A DNA stretch of 64,000 bases from Microbacterium galbinum (lineage in GTDB: Bacteria > Actinomycetota > Actinomycetes > Actinomycetales > Microbacteriaceae), in assembly GCF_023101185.1 (NCBI RefSeq), contig NZ_CP078077.1:2881630-2945629 (forward strand), read 5' to 3'. Both the position numbers and the translations under genes were made by a program. Positions 8,480 to 16,694 of this stretch are shown here, one piece after another. Under the pieces are notes generated by a model, which worked only from the letters and a program-made list of their open reading frames with translations, had not been told where the DNA came from and searched no databases. How positions within the stretch are numbered: the stretch's first letter is position 1; each line of letters opens with the position of its first letter.

Positions 8480-9034
8480 GTGATCGCGGACGTCCTCGCT
8501 GAAACCACCACCCGCATGGACCGGGCGGTCGAAGCTGCCAAGGAGGACTTCTCCACGGTGCGCACCGGTCGCGCGAACCCCCAGCTCTTCCAGAAGGTCC
8601 TCGTCGACTACTACGGAACGCCGACCCCGATCGGTCAGCTGGCCTCGATGGTCAACCAGGAGGCGCGCACCCTCGTCATCACGCCGTACGACAAGTCGGC
8701 GCTCAAGGCGATCGAGCAGGCCATCCGCGACATGCCGAACCTCGGGGCGAACCCGACGAACGACGGCAATCTCGTGCGCGTGACGATGCCGGAGCTGACG
8801 GCCGACCGTCGCAAGGAGTACGTCAAGCTCGTCAAGTCGAAGGGCGAGGACGCGAAGGTCCACGTCCGCGGCATCCGCCGCAAGGCGAAGGACGACCTCG
8901 ATGCGCTCAAGAGCGAGGTCGGTGAAGACGAGATCGCGCGTGGCGAGAAGGAGCTCGATGCTCTCACCCGCCAGCACGTCGACCTCATCGACGACGCGCT
9001 CAAGCGCAAAGAGGCAGAACTCCTCGAGGTGTGA
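8480..9034 (+). CDS. frr: Ribosome recycling factor
   Basis: RRF splits post-termination ribosomes together with EF-G. The 184-residue protein has the expected length and the family blocks [30 protein letters not shown] and [14 protein letters not shown]. The GTG at 8480 is chosen because it follows ATAGGAG at the right spacing and gives the standard N-terminus ([16 protein letters not shown]); an in-frame TTG lies 10 codons upstream. cdsA begins 6 nt after the stop. Confidence 0.97.
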   Translation: MIADVLAETTTRMDRAVEAAKEDFSTVRTGRANPQLFQKVLVDYYGTPTPIGQLASMVNQEARTLVITPYDKSALKAIEQAIRDMPNLGANPTNDGNLVRVTMPELTADRRKEYVKLVKSKGEDAKVHVRGIRRKAKDDLDALKSEVGEDEIARGEKELDALTRQHVDLIDDALKRKEAELLEV

Positions 9035-9040
9035 GGACGG

Positions 9041-10180
9041 ATGTCTGACACGCGAGATTCCGAGGACGGTGCGCCGTTGACCCGCCGCGAGGCGCGGGAT
9101 GCGACGACGCCGGACTCGGGCATCCCGTTGGCGGACGGGGCGTTCCCCGCCTTCGACGCCTCGCTCATCCCGCCCCGCCCTCCGCTCCCGGACGAGCCGG
9201 CCGTGGTGATCCCCGACATGATCGACACGGCGGACCACAACGCCATCCGTGAACAGTGGCGGGCGAAGCGCGACGAGTTCGGAAGTCACGTCTCGCATGC
9301 CCGAGACCAGATCGACCAGGCGAACGAGCGGATCAAGCAGCGCACGGGACGTGACCTCGTGCTCGCGATCCTCATCGGCCTCGCGTTCGGTGCGGCTCTT
9401 CTCGGTTCCCTCCTGTTCATCAAGGTGCTCTTCGTTCCGTTCGCCCTGGCGGCTGCGCTGCTCGGGGTCTACGAACTCGCGCGGGCTCTCCGCGCATCCG
9501 GCCGCCGGATCGATGTCGTCCCGCAGCTGGTGGCTGCCGGCGCGCTCGTGCTCTCCGGCTATTTCGCGGATATCTGGCTGTGTTGGATCGTGCTGTTCCT
9601 CGCCGTGGCATTCGTCATCGTCTGGAGGCTCATCGCCCAGATGTTCGCTCAGGACGGGCGCACCTACGGTGATGTACTCGCGGATGCCGTCATCGGCGGC
9701 TTCGTGCAGGTCTACGTTCCCTTCCTCGCGGCCATCGCGCTGATCCTGCTCGGGCAGGAGGGCGGTCAGTGGTGGGTGCTCGGCTTCATCGCCATCGCGG
9801 TCGCGGCCGACACCGGCGCGTACGCCGCCGGCCTCGCCTTCGGGCGGCATCCGATGGCTCCGCGGATCAGCCCCAAGAAGACCTGGGAGGGTTTCGCCGG
9901 TGCGGTCGTCGCCTCGCTGACCGCAGGTGTGTTGCTCGCGATGTACCTGCTCGAACTGCCGTGGTGGGGTGGGATCGTCTTCGGTGCCGCCATCCTGCTG
10001 TCGGCGACACTGGGCGATCTCGGTGAGTCGATGCTCAAGCGCGATCTCGGGATCAAGGACATGAGCTCCTGGCTTCCGGGGCACGGCGGTCTGCTCGATC
10101 GGCTCGACAGCATCTTGCCGTCGACGGTCCCCGCCCTCTGCCTCTACTTCCTCCTCTCTCCCTGGGTGGTGCTGTCATGA
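9041..10180 (+). CDS. cdsA: Phosphatidate cytidylyltransferase
   Basis: CdsA makes CDP-diacylglycerol from phosphatidic acid and CTP in the membrane, the precursor of anionic phospholipids. The 379-residue protein has a hydrophilic N-terminal extension of about 100 residues, then about eight hydrophobic segments. The CDS signature is near residues 320-365 (SATLGDLGESMLKRDLG, then HGGLLDRLDS). The start follows GTGAGGA closely after the frr stop. Its stop overlaps the next gene by 4 nt. The cytoplasmic extension is common in actinobacterial CdsA and has no motif I recognise. Confidence 0.95.
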   Translation: MSDTRDSEDGAPLTRREARDATTPDSGIPLADGAFPAFDASLIPPRPPLPDEPAVVIPDMIDTADHNAIREQWRAKRDEFGSHVSHARDQIDQANERIKQRTGRDLVLAILIGLAFGAALLGSLLFIKVLFVPFALAAALLGVYELARALRASGRRIDVVPQLVAAGALVLSGYFADIWLCWIVLFLAVAFVIVWRLIAQMFAQDGRTYGDVLADAVIGGFVQVYVPFLAAIALILLGQEGGQWWVLGFIAIAVAADTGAYAAGLAFGRHPMAPRISPKKTWEGFAGAVVASLTAGVLLAMYLLELPWWGGIVFGAAILLSATLGDLGESMLKRDLGIKDMSSWLPGHGGLLDRLDSILPSTVPALCLYFLLSPWVVLS

Positions 10181-10749
10181 ACGACCAGAAGACCGAAGAG
10201 CAACAGCCCTCCCGTGCGGCCTTCGCCGTCGCCTCGGGGCGCACCAAGGGATATCACCCCGCGGCCGTCGACACCTTCCTCGCCTCGGCGCGCGCCGCCT
10301 TCGAGCACGGGGGAGATCTCGGTGCGGCGGATGTCCGCACGGCCTCGTTCCCGCTCGTGAAGGGCGGCTACGTGGTCGCTGACGTCGACGCCGCGCTGAG
10401 CCGTGTCGAGGACGCGTTCGCGGCGCGCGAGCGCGATCGGGCCGTGCGTTCCGAGGGCGCGGGCGTCTGGGTCGAGCAGGCACGCGACGAGGCTCAGGTG
10501 ATCCTCGACCATCTCGCGCGTCCGCGCCGTCACCGCTTCGCCCGCACGGGTGCACTCACCTTCGGATACCGCGTCGACGAGGTCGACCACGTGGCGACGC
10601 GCATCGTGCGCTACCTTCGCGACGGCGATGCGTTGAGCGCGGAACAGCTCCGTTCGGCGGCCTTCCGTATGCAGCGCGGCGGTTATCGCGAAGAGCAGGT
10701 GGACGCCCTGCTCGACGCGGCGATCGACGTGATCCTCGCCGTCCGCTGA
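10177..10749 (+). CDS. DivIVA-domain protein with four GY-x4-VD motifs
   Basis: A 190-residue soluble protein. The DivIVA N-terminal signature (GY followed by VD) occurs four times with identical spacing: residues 25-32, 64-71, 130-137 and 169-176. The motifs form two tandem pairs (TKGYHPAAVD, KGGYVVADVD, TFGYRVDEVD, RGGYREEQVD). DivIVA/Wag31-type proteins mark cell poles and septa, but this one lacks the long C-terminal coiled coil. It is translationally coupled to cdsA (ATGA), suggesting a role at the membrane or in cell-envelope growth (inference). Confidence 0.8.
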   Translation: MNDQKTEEQQPSRAAFAVASGRTKGYHPAAVDTFLASARAAFEHGGDLGAADVRTASFPLVKGGYVVADVDAALSRVEDAFAARERDRAVRSEGAGVWVEQARDEAQVILDHLARPRRHRFARTGALTFGYRVDEVDHVATRIVRYLRDGDALSAEQLRSAAFRMQRGGYREEQVDALLDAAIDVILAVR

Positions 10750-10780
10750 CCTTCTCATGGCCGTCCCAGGCAGTCTTGCG

Positions 10781-10786
10781 TAGACT
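10781..10786 (+). promoter_or_regulatory. -10-like TAGACT before the SLT-type protein
   Basis: TAGACT ends 10 nt before the GTG at 10797. No Shine-Dalgarno lies between them, which supports a short or leaderless 5' end. Confidence 0.5.
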
Positions 10787-10796
10787 GTCGACCATC

Positions 10797-11486
10797 GTGA
10801 ACTCCCGAAACGACATGACACCCGCACGACGTGACGCCTCGCCGGTACCTGTGGCGACGGCGAATTCCGCGCATCGTGGTACTCGTCGATGGTCGCGTCG
10901 CCGCGGTGTGGTCGCGGCGTTCGCATCGCTCGCGGTCGTCGGTTTCGCGGCCGCGATGGTCGCACCGACCGCCGTCGCTCTCGCGGATCCGCCCGAGCAG
11001 GAGACGCCGGACAGCGCGTACTCCGTCGCACTCGAAGACACCCAGAATCTGACGGTGACGGTCGAAGGTGCCGAGATCGCTCCGGTCGAGCGCGGATCCT
11101 TCGAGGTCTACGTGACGCCGAAGCCGACTCCCACGCCCACGCCGACGACGGCCTCCAAATCGAACTCGGGAGGGACGGCCCCCGCGGCCCCGCTCTTCTA
11201 CACCGGTGGCGGTGCGCCGGCGGACTGGATGGCTGCCGCGGGAATCGCCGAAGCCGACTGGGGCTACGTCGATTACGTCGTGTCGCGCGAGAGCGGGTGG
11301 AACCCGAACGCCACGAACAGCAGTTCGGGTGCCTGCGGCCTCGTGCAGGCTCTGCCCTGCAGCAAGGTGCCGGGCAACGGGTACGACCCGGTGGACAACC
11401 TGCGCTGGGCGAGCGGCTACGCGACCGGGCGCTACGGCAGTTGGGCCGGTGCCTACAACTTCTGGATCAACAACCACTGGTGGTGA
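10797..11486 (+). CDS. Secreted lytic-transglycosylase-like (SLT fold) protein
   Basis: A 229-residue exported protein. A basic N-terminus (RRWSRRR) precedes a hydrophobic signal at about residues 37-64, then comes a Pro/Thr linker (PKPTPTPTPTT) and a C-terminal lysozyme-like domain. Catalytic-type Glu165 is in SRESGWNPNA, followed by SGACGLVQALPCSK with a likely disulfide pair, and YGSWAGAYNFW at the end. This matches short actinobacterial transglycosylase/Rpf-like domains that cut peptidoglycan. The GTG fits the upstream TAGACT; an ATG 6 codons later is an alternative. Confidence 0.8.
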   Translation: MNSRNDMTPARRDASPVPVATANSAHRGTRRWSRRRGVVAAFASLAVVGFAAAMVAPTAVALADPPEQETPDSAYSVALEDTQNLTVTVEGAEIAPVERGSFEVYVTPKPTPTPTPTTASKSNSGGTAPAAPLFYTGGGAPADWMAAAGIAEADWGYVDYVVSRESGWNPNATNSSSGACGLVQALPCSKVPGNGYDPVDNLRWASGYATGRYGSWAGAYNFWINNHWW

Positions 11487-11495
11487 GCAGGCACG

Positions 11496-11783
11496 ATGCC
11501 CCGCTCCCGCAGGCGGCCTCCTTCGCGATCTGAGGCCGACGAGTCCTTCGAACGCCTCCTCGCGGGGTGGAAGCGTACCGAGACCCGTCGCGGTGCGGAG
11601 TGGACCGTGCAGCCCGTTTCGGCGATCCAGGCTCAGAAGTCCTACGTGTGCCCCGGTTGCTCCCGCACGATCGAACCGGGCACCGCTCATCTCGTCGCCT
11701 GGCGCGCCGATGGAGTCCTCGGCGATGCCGCCGACCTCGCCGCACGCAGGCACTGGCACACACACTGTTGGAGGCAATCGTGA
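11496..11783 (+). CDS. Small zinc-ribbon-like protein of unknown function
   Basis: A 95-residue basic protein with a probable metal site formed by CPGC (Cys52, Cys55) and a C-terminal HWHTHCW (His86, 88, 90 and Cys91). Similar small proteins occur in many Actinobacteria, sometimes misnamed ATP/GTP-binding protein; no nucleotide-binding motif is visible here. Its stop overlaps the GTG of the following hydrolase by 4 nt, so the two are probably made together. Function unknown. Confidence 0.75.
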   Translation: MPRSRRRPPSRSEADESFERLLAGWKRTETRRGAEWTVQPVSAIQAQKSYVCPGCSRTIEPGTAHLVAWRADGVLGDAADLAARRHWHTHCWRQS

Positions 11784-12502
11784 CCATCGAGATCCGCGGA
11801 CCGCTCGAACTGCCCGCACAGCGGGACGACATCGAGCTGCGTACGGCCGACGGCCTCACTCTCGTCGGTGAACTCGCGCTCCCCGAAGCGGCCGATCCCG
11901 TCGCGACCCTCGTGACTCTGCACCCGCTCCCCACCGCGGGAGGGTTCATGGACTCGCACATCCTGCGCAAGGCCGCGGCGCGCCTCCCTGCCCTCGCGAA
12001 CCTCGCCGTCCTGCGGTTCAACACGCGGGGGACGACGTCGCCGCGTGGCACGAGCGAAGGGGCGTTCGACGGGGGAGAAGCGGAACAGTTCGATGTGGCC
12101 GCCGCGATGGAGTTCGTCCACGAGCGCGAGCTGCCGCGCCCCTGGCTCCTCGGATGGTCGTTCGGCACGGAGCTGGCCCTCAAATACGGGCGGGATCACG
12201 ACATCGCGGGCGTCATCCTGCTCTCTCCGCCCCTGCATCGCGCATCGGACGCCGAGGTCGCTGCGTGGGCGCAGTTCGATCGGCCGGTCGTGATCCTCGT
12301 CCCCGAGTTCGACGACTACCTCCGGCCCGAGCAGGCGCGTGAGCGCTTCGCCTCGATCCCGCATGCGACGCTGATCGCCGTCGACGGCGGCAAGCACCTC
12401 TGGGTGGGGGAGTCGCAGACGCGCCGTGTGCTCACCGAGATCGTCGCGGCCGTCCACCCGGCGGCCCTCCCGCTGCCGACAGAGTGGCCGGCATCGCGCT
12501 GA
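11780..12502 (+). CDS. Alpha/beta hydrolase
   Basis: A 240-residue alpha/beta-hydrolase. The nucleophile elbow is GWSFGTE with Ser127. The oxyanion-side strand includes VTLHPLPTAGGFMDSH, followed by VLRFNTRGT; PEFDDYLRP supplies a likely acid and GGKHLW the catalytic His. It resembles the COG2945-type group of predicted hydrolases, whose substrate is not evident. The GTG is chosen because it overlaps the previous stop by 4 nt and follows GGAGG. It has no signal peptide, so it acts in the cytoplasm. Confidence 0.8.
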   Translation: MTIEIRGPLELPAQRDDIELRTADGLTLVGELALPEAADPVATLVTLHPLPTAGGFMDSHILRKAAARLPALANLAVLRFNTRGTTSPRGTSEGAFDGGEAEQFDVAAAMEFVHERELPRPWLLGWSFGTELALKYGRDHDIAGVILLSPPLHRASDAEVAAWAQFDRPVVILVPEFDDYLRPEQARERFASIPHATLIAVDGGKHLWVGESQTRRVLTEIVAAVHPAALPLPTEWPASR

Positions 12503-12508
12503 GCGGCG

Positions 12509-13564
12509 TCAGAGCTCGTTCATGCGGGGGATGAGCACCTGGCGGTAGATGATCAGAATGCTCGCGGCGACGGGGATCGCGATGAGCGCTCCGAGCAGTC
12601 CGAGCAGGCTGCCGCCGGCGAGGGCGGCGACCACGACGACCGCACCCGGTACCGACACGGCGCGGCTCATGATGCGCGGAGAGATCACGTACGCCTCGAT
12701 CTGCATGTAGATCAGGTAGTAGATGCCGGCGGCGATCGCGGTCGCGGGGGATCCGAGACCCGGGATCAGGCAGATGAGCACGATGAGCGTGGAGCCGGTG
12801 AGCGTACCCACGAGCGGGATGAGCGAGAAGAAGAACGCGATGACCGCGAGCACGGCAGGGAAGGGCGCCTGGATGATCGAGAGGAAGATCGCGCTCAGCA
12901 CGCCGTTGATCACGCCGAGCGAGACCTGTCCCATCACGTAGTACCCGACCGAGTCGGTGATCTGGTCGGCCAGGTCGATGAAGCGCTCCCGCTTCGAGGC
13001 CGGCGCGAGCTGGTAGACGGCGCGCTTGAGTGAGGGAGTGGATGCCGTGAGGTACACCGTGAGGATCAGCACGATGAAAGCGCCGAACAGGCCGGTGATG
13101 ATCGAGGTGCCGACCACGATCACGCTCTCGGTTATCGTTCCCCAGTTCTCGAGCAGCCAGTCGGTCGCACGCGTGAACGTGTCATCGATGAACGAGGGCT
13201 GCAGGCCCGGGAAGACATCGCTGATCCAGTCCTTCACGTCGCCGATGTAGGTGCTCTGCAGGAACAGCGTGATGCGCCGGACGAGCTGGCTGATCTGATC
13301 GACCAGGATGGGGAGCACCATCAGGACGATGCCCGCGAAGACGCCCAGCACTCCGAGGATGGTGACGAGCACCGCGAGCCAGCGGGGGAGCTTGCGGCGT
13401 TCGAGGAATGCGACCACCGGGTCGAGTCCGAGGCTGAGGAACAGCGCGGTGCCGACGTACAGCAGGACGGTGGAGAGGTTCTGCAGGCTTCCGATCAGGA
13501 GGATGCCGAGGCCCACTCCGAGCGTCGCCACCAGGGCGGTGCGGAAGGGGTTGTGGATCTTCAT
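12509..13564 (-). CDS. AI-2E family transporter (PerM-like permease)
   Basis: A 351-residue membrane protein of the AI-2E/PerM family with about seven or eight hydrophobic segments. The long central soluble segment (about residues 75-150) is typical, and conserved glycines (GTLTGSTL, GAVVVVAALAGGSLLG) are present. Family members include TqsA, an autoinducer-2 exporter, and sodium/proton antiporters; the substrate here cannot be told. The ATG is preceded by GAGGAGT on the minus strand. It converges with the hydrolase gene (6-nt gap) and diverges from the next membrane protein. Confidence 0.88.
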   Translation of the reverse strand: MKIHNPFRTALVATLGVGLGILLIGSLQNLSTVLLYVGTALFLSLGLDPVVAFLERRKLPRWLAVLVTILGVLGVFAGIVLMVLPILVDQISQLVRRITLFLQSTYIGDVKDWISDVFPGLQPSFIDDTFTRATDWLLENWGTITESVIVVGTSIITGLFGAFIVLILTVYLTASTPSLKRAVYQLAPASKRERFIDLADQITDSVGYYVMGQVSLGVINGVLSAIFLSIIQAPFPAVLAVIAFFFSLIPLVGTLTGSTLIVLICLIPGLGSPATAIAAGIYYLIYMQIEAYVISPRIMSRAVSVPGAVVVVAALAGGSLLGLLGALIAIPVAASILIIYRQVLIPRMNEL

Positions 13565-13591
13565 CTCGACTCCTCGTGTCGGGGTGCTGCC

Positions 13592-13597
13592 AGGCTA
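13592..13597 (-). promoter_or_regulatory. Candidate -10 (TAGCCT) for the AI-2E family gene
   Basis: On the minus strand TAGCCT lies about 27 nt before the ATG, with the ribosome binding site between them. Confidence 0.35.
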
Positions 13598-13681
13598 CCG
13601 ATCGTGCCACGCGCAGCCCGCGCGACGTGCCGTTCCACACCGGGGGAATCACCCTTGTGGGCAACACACAGGTGGTTTCGC

Positions 13682-13687
13682 TAGTCT
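13682..13687 (+). promoter_or_regulatory. Candidate -10 (TAGTCT) for the membrane protein at 13744
   Basis: TAGTCT is about 56 nt before the GTG, giving a leader that contains GAGGAG. The -35 is not clear. Confidence 0.35.
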
Positions 13688-13743
13688 GAAATGTCGAGTG
13701 TTGCGTCCCGGCCGATCGTGCGGGATGCGTGAGGAGACTATTC

Positions 13744-15729
13744 GTGCGTTTCGTATGGGCCGTCGTGGCCTTCGTCCTGGCCGCGGCCCTGATCGGTGCC
13801 GGCATCGCTCAGCGCACCATCTTCATGGGGCCGGATTCGGTGCAGGAGAAGGTGCAGATCGAAGAGCCTGCGCCGTTCATCCTGCTCGACGGGGATGTGC
13901 TGCGTGCCCACCCCGGCGCGCAGACGCTGCTGATCAGCGGCGACGGCGACATCTTCTCCGCTTACGGACGCACGGCCGACATGGAGGCGTGGCTCGCCGA
14001 CTCCGACTACAACCAGGTGACCGTCGACGACGACGGATCCTTCCAGGTCGAACACATCGCCGCGCCTGCGGCCGAGGATGACGCGGTCGATTCGGGAGAC
14101 GCGGAGACGGAGGAGCCGACCGCCGAGGACGACCCCGCTGCAGACAGCGGACGCAACCCCGTCGGATCCGACCTGTGGCTGAACTCCTTCAGCGACACCG
14201 ACTCGCTGTCGCTCGACAATCTCCGTCTCCCCGAGGGAGTCAGCGTGCTCGTCGCCTACGACGGGACCGAGAACGCGCCCGACGACATCGTGGCGTCCTG
14301 GCCGCTCGACACGTCCACCCCGGCCGCAGGTCCGCTCATGGCGGGCGGCGGTGTGCTGTTGCTGGTGGGGCTGATCCTCTACGTGCTCGGCATCCGTCAT
14401 CAGCGTCGCGGTCGTGGTCCGCGTCGCAAGGGCCCGGGTCCGCTCCCGGTGACCGAACCCATCGACGTCGCTTCCCTTCCCGCGGGCGAACGCGCGGCCA
14501 TAGAGAGCGGAGCGACCCCGGCGAAGCCGCAGGCCACCGACGACGACGTCCAGGACGCCGAGATCGTCGATGAGCCCGCTGCGCCCGCAGACGAGAAGAC
14601 CGGCGAGAAGACCGACGAGCAGACCGAGGGGAAGTCGACGATGAAGGCCGCAGATCCCGCTCGTCGGCGTCGCCGTCTCCTCGTCGTCCCGGTCCTCGGG
14701 CTCACCGCGGTGCTCGCGGCCGGTTGCTCGTCCGATTCGTGGCCGCAACTGGGCGCTCCCGAGGCGACGCCGTCGCCCACTCCGACCGTGATCGCCCCCG
14801 AGAACCAGAAGCCGCCGGCCGTCACCGAGGGTCAGGCCGAACGCATCCTCGGCGAGATCTCCACCACACTCGTGGAAGCCGACACGAACCGCGATCTCGA
14901 TCTCGCCAAGACGCGGCTCGACGGACCGGCGCTCACGGCTCGCACGACGGACTACGCGTTGCGCACCGCGATCCCCGATTCTCCCGTTCCCGCCGCGATC
15001 CCCACCGACGACGTGGAGGTCGTGCTCCCCGAGGCGACCGATCGCTGGCCCCGCACGACGCTCCTGCTCTCCAAGAGCGCGGACGACGAGACCGTCCCGC
15101 CCGTGCTGCTCACCATGACGCAGCAGGATCCGTGGTCGAACTACAAGGTGACGAACATCGCGGAGATGTCGGCGGACGCGGTGTTCCCGGACGTCGCCGC
15201 CGCCTGGCTCGGCACCGCGCTGGTCCCGGATGACTCCGCCTTCCTCAGCATTGCTCCCGGTGAACTCGCCGCCGCGTTCGCGGACGTCGTCGATACGGGG
15301 GAGAAGAGCGCCTCCAACGGGCTCTTCGACGATCTCTCGCAGAAGCTCGCGACCTCGATCCGCGACAGTCGGCAGACGGTGGTCCAGAACCTCATCGACA
15401 ACGGTGCGGCCGAGACGTCCGAGGTCAGTTTCGACATGGCGCCGACCGATACCCCCGCCGTCTCGATGACGACCCTCGACAGCGGAGCGATCGTCGGCAT
15501 CACGCTGACCGACGCCGAGACCGTCAAGCCGACGTCCGCCGACGCCGTCATCCGCTTCGGGGACAACGCGAAGGCCAATGCTCTCACCGGCGTCTCGGAG
15601 TCCGCGAAGGGCGTCGTGACGACCTATGAGTTCCAGCTCTTCTTCTCGGTGCCCGCGCAGGGATCCACCGAGCAGATCAAACTCCTGGCATCGCGTCAGG
15701 ATCTCGTCTCCGTAGAGGTGATCAAGTGA
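13744..15729 (+). CDS. Large membrane protein with an internal lipoprotein-like segment
   Basis: A 661-residue protein of unknown function. TM1 is at residues 3-22, an outer domain follows to about 195, TM2 is at about 198-220 and an acidic linker runs to 299. Residues 300-328 then look exactly like a lipoprotein signal: Met300, an Arg run (ARRRRRLL), a hydrophobic stretch and lipobox LAAGC with Cys328. An outer domain of about 330 residues follows. The GTG at 13744 fits GAGGAG 8 nt upstream; another GTG lies 5 codons earlier. The stop overlaps the thioredoxin-TPR gene. Similar proteins are, from memory, sometimes labelled glycosyltransferase; I see no such motif. Confidence 0.75.
   Translation: MRFVWAVVAFVLAAALIGAGIAQRTIFMGPDSVQEKVQIEEPAPFILLDGDVLRAHPGAQTLLISGDGDIFSAYGRTADMEAWLADSDYNQVTVDDDGSFQVEHIAAPAAEDDAVDSGDAETEEPTAEDDPAADSGRNPVGSDLWLNSFSDTDSLSLDNLRLPEGVSVLVAYDGTENAPDDIVASWPLDTSTPAAGPLMAGGGVLLLVGLILYVLGIRHQRRGRGPRRKGPGPLPVTEPIDVASLPAGERAAIESGATPAKPQATDDDVQDAEIVDEPAAPADEKTGEKTDEQTEGKSTMKAADPARRRRRLLVVPVLGLTAVLAAGCSSDSWPQLGAPEATPSPTPTVIAPENQKPPAVTEGQAERILGEISTTLVEADTNRDLDLAKTRLDGPALTARTTDYALRTAIPDSPVPAAIPTDDVEVVLPEATDRWPRTTLLLSKSADDETVPPVLLTMTQQDPWSNYKVTNIAEMSADAVFPDVAAAWLGTALVPDDSAFLSIAPGELAAAFADVVDTGEKSASNGLFDDLSQKLATSIRDSRQTVVQNLIDNGAAETSEVSFDMAPTDTPAVSMTTLDSGAIVGITLTDAETVKPTSADAVIRFGDNAKANALTGVSESAKGVVTTYEFQLFFSVPAQGSTEQIKLLASRQDLVSVEVIK
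14626..14643 (+). promoter_or_regulatory. Possible internal ribosome binding site and start
   Basis: GAGGGGAAG lies 6 nt before an in-frame ATG (14641-14643) that begins the lipoprotein-like segment. The second half of the ORF could therefore also be made as a separate lipoprotein. Confidence 0.4.
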
Positions 15730-16670
15730 CCGAGTTGTCTCCTGCGGCGCTGCGTGGTGCCGTCGATCTGTCGAGCCTGCGCAACCGGCCGGCCGCTCCC
15801 GCGCCCGGCGCCCCGGCGGCGCCCGCCGCGGGCACCCCCTTCGCCGATCTCGTGATCGACGCGACCGACGAGACGTTCGGCCAGGTGCTCGAGCTGTCGC
15901 GCACGGTGCCGGTCGTCGTCGACCTCTGGGCAGAGTGGTGCGGGCCGTGTAAGCAGCTCAGCCCCATCATCGAGAAGGTCACCCGCGAGCTGGGCGGGCG
16001 TGTGCTGTTGGCGAAGGTCGATGTCGATGCGAATCCGCAGCTGGCGCAGAGCTTCCGTGCGCAGTCCATCCCGATGGTGGTCGCCCTGATCGCCGGACAG
16101 CCCGTTCCGATGTTCAACGGCGCCGTTCCCGAGGAGCAGGTGCGCGCGGTCTTCGCGCAGCTGCTGCAGCTCGCCGCGCAGAACGGCGTGACCGGTTCGC
16201 TGGCGGTCGATGGCGCGCCGGTCGGCGAGGAGGCTGCGGCTCCCGAGGAGCCCGCACTGCCGCCACTTCACGCCGAGGCCTTCGCTGCGATCGAGGCGGG
16301 CGACTACGCCGCCGCGATCGTCGCGTACGAGAAGGCGCTCGCGGAGAACCCCCGCGACGAGGACGCGATCGCCGGGCTCGGACAGGTGCGGTTGCTCGAT
16401 CGCGTGCAGTCGCTCGATCTGCAGACCGCTCGTGCCGCCGCTGCGGCGGCACCGCTCGACATCGCGGCACAGTTCGACGTCGCCGACCTCGATCTCGCGG
16501 GCGGGCACGTCGACGATGCCTTCGGACGCCTCCTCGATCTGTTCGCACAGCTCCCGTCGGATGAGCGCACACCGGTGCGCGAGCGTCTCGTCGAGCTCTT
16601 CGGACTCATCGGTGCCGGCGACCCTCGCGTCATCTCGGCGCGGAACCGCCTCACCTCGCTCCTGTTCTGA
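15726..16670 (+). CDS. CnoX-like thioredoxin-fold/TPR co-chaperone
   Basis: A 314-residue cytoplasmic protein: an Ala/Pro-rich N-terminus, a thioredoxin domain with an intact WCGPCK site (Cys72, Cys75), then a TPR-like helical C-terminus (AFAAIEAGDYAAAIVAYEKA, then NPRDEDAIAGLG). This is the architecture of CnoX/YbbN, a holdase that passes clients to GroEL or DnaK. E. coli CnoX has lost the redox pair; here it is present, so reductase activity is possible. GTG overlaps the upstream stop by 4 nt. Confidence 0.85.
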   Translation: MTELSPAALRGAVDLSSLRNRPAAPAPGAPAAPAAGTPFADLVIDATDETFGQVLELSRTVPVVVDLWAEWCGPCKQLSPIIEKVTRELGGRVLLAKVDVDANPQLAQSFRAQSIPMVVALIAGQPVPMFNGAVPEEQVRAVFAQLLQLAAQNGVTGSLAVDGAPVGEEAAAPEEPALPPLHAEAFAAIEAGDYAAAIVAYEKALAENPRDEDAIAGLGQVRLLDRVQSLDLQTARAAAAAAPLDIAAQFDVADLDLAGGHVDDAFGRLLDLFAQLPSDERTPVRERLVELFGLIGAGDPRVISARNRLTSLLF

Positions 16671-16694
16671 TCACCGCTTCCGGCTCGGGTCGCC

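Noticed and set aside
11101..11160. Pro-Thr repeat (PTPTPT) in the SLT-type protein as a DNA repeat of interest.
   Set aside because: It is an ordinary low-complexity linker between a signal segment and an extracellular domain.
13729..13743. GTG at 13729 as the start of the large membrane protein.
   Set aside because: GAGGAG overlaps this codon's following bases and is correctly spaced for the GTG at 13744 instead.
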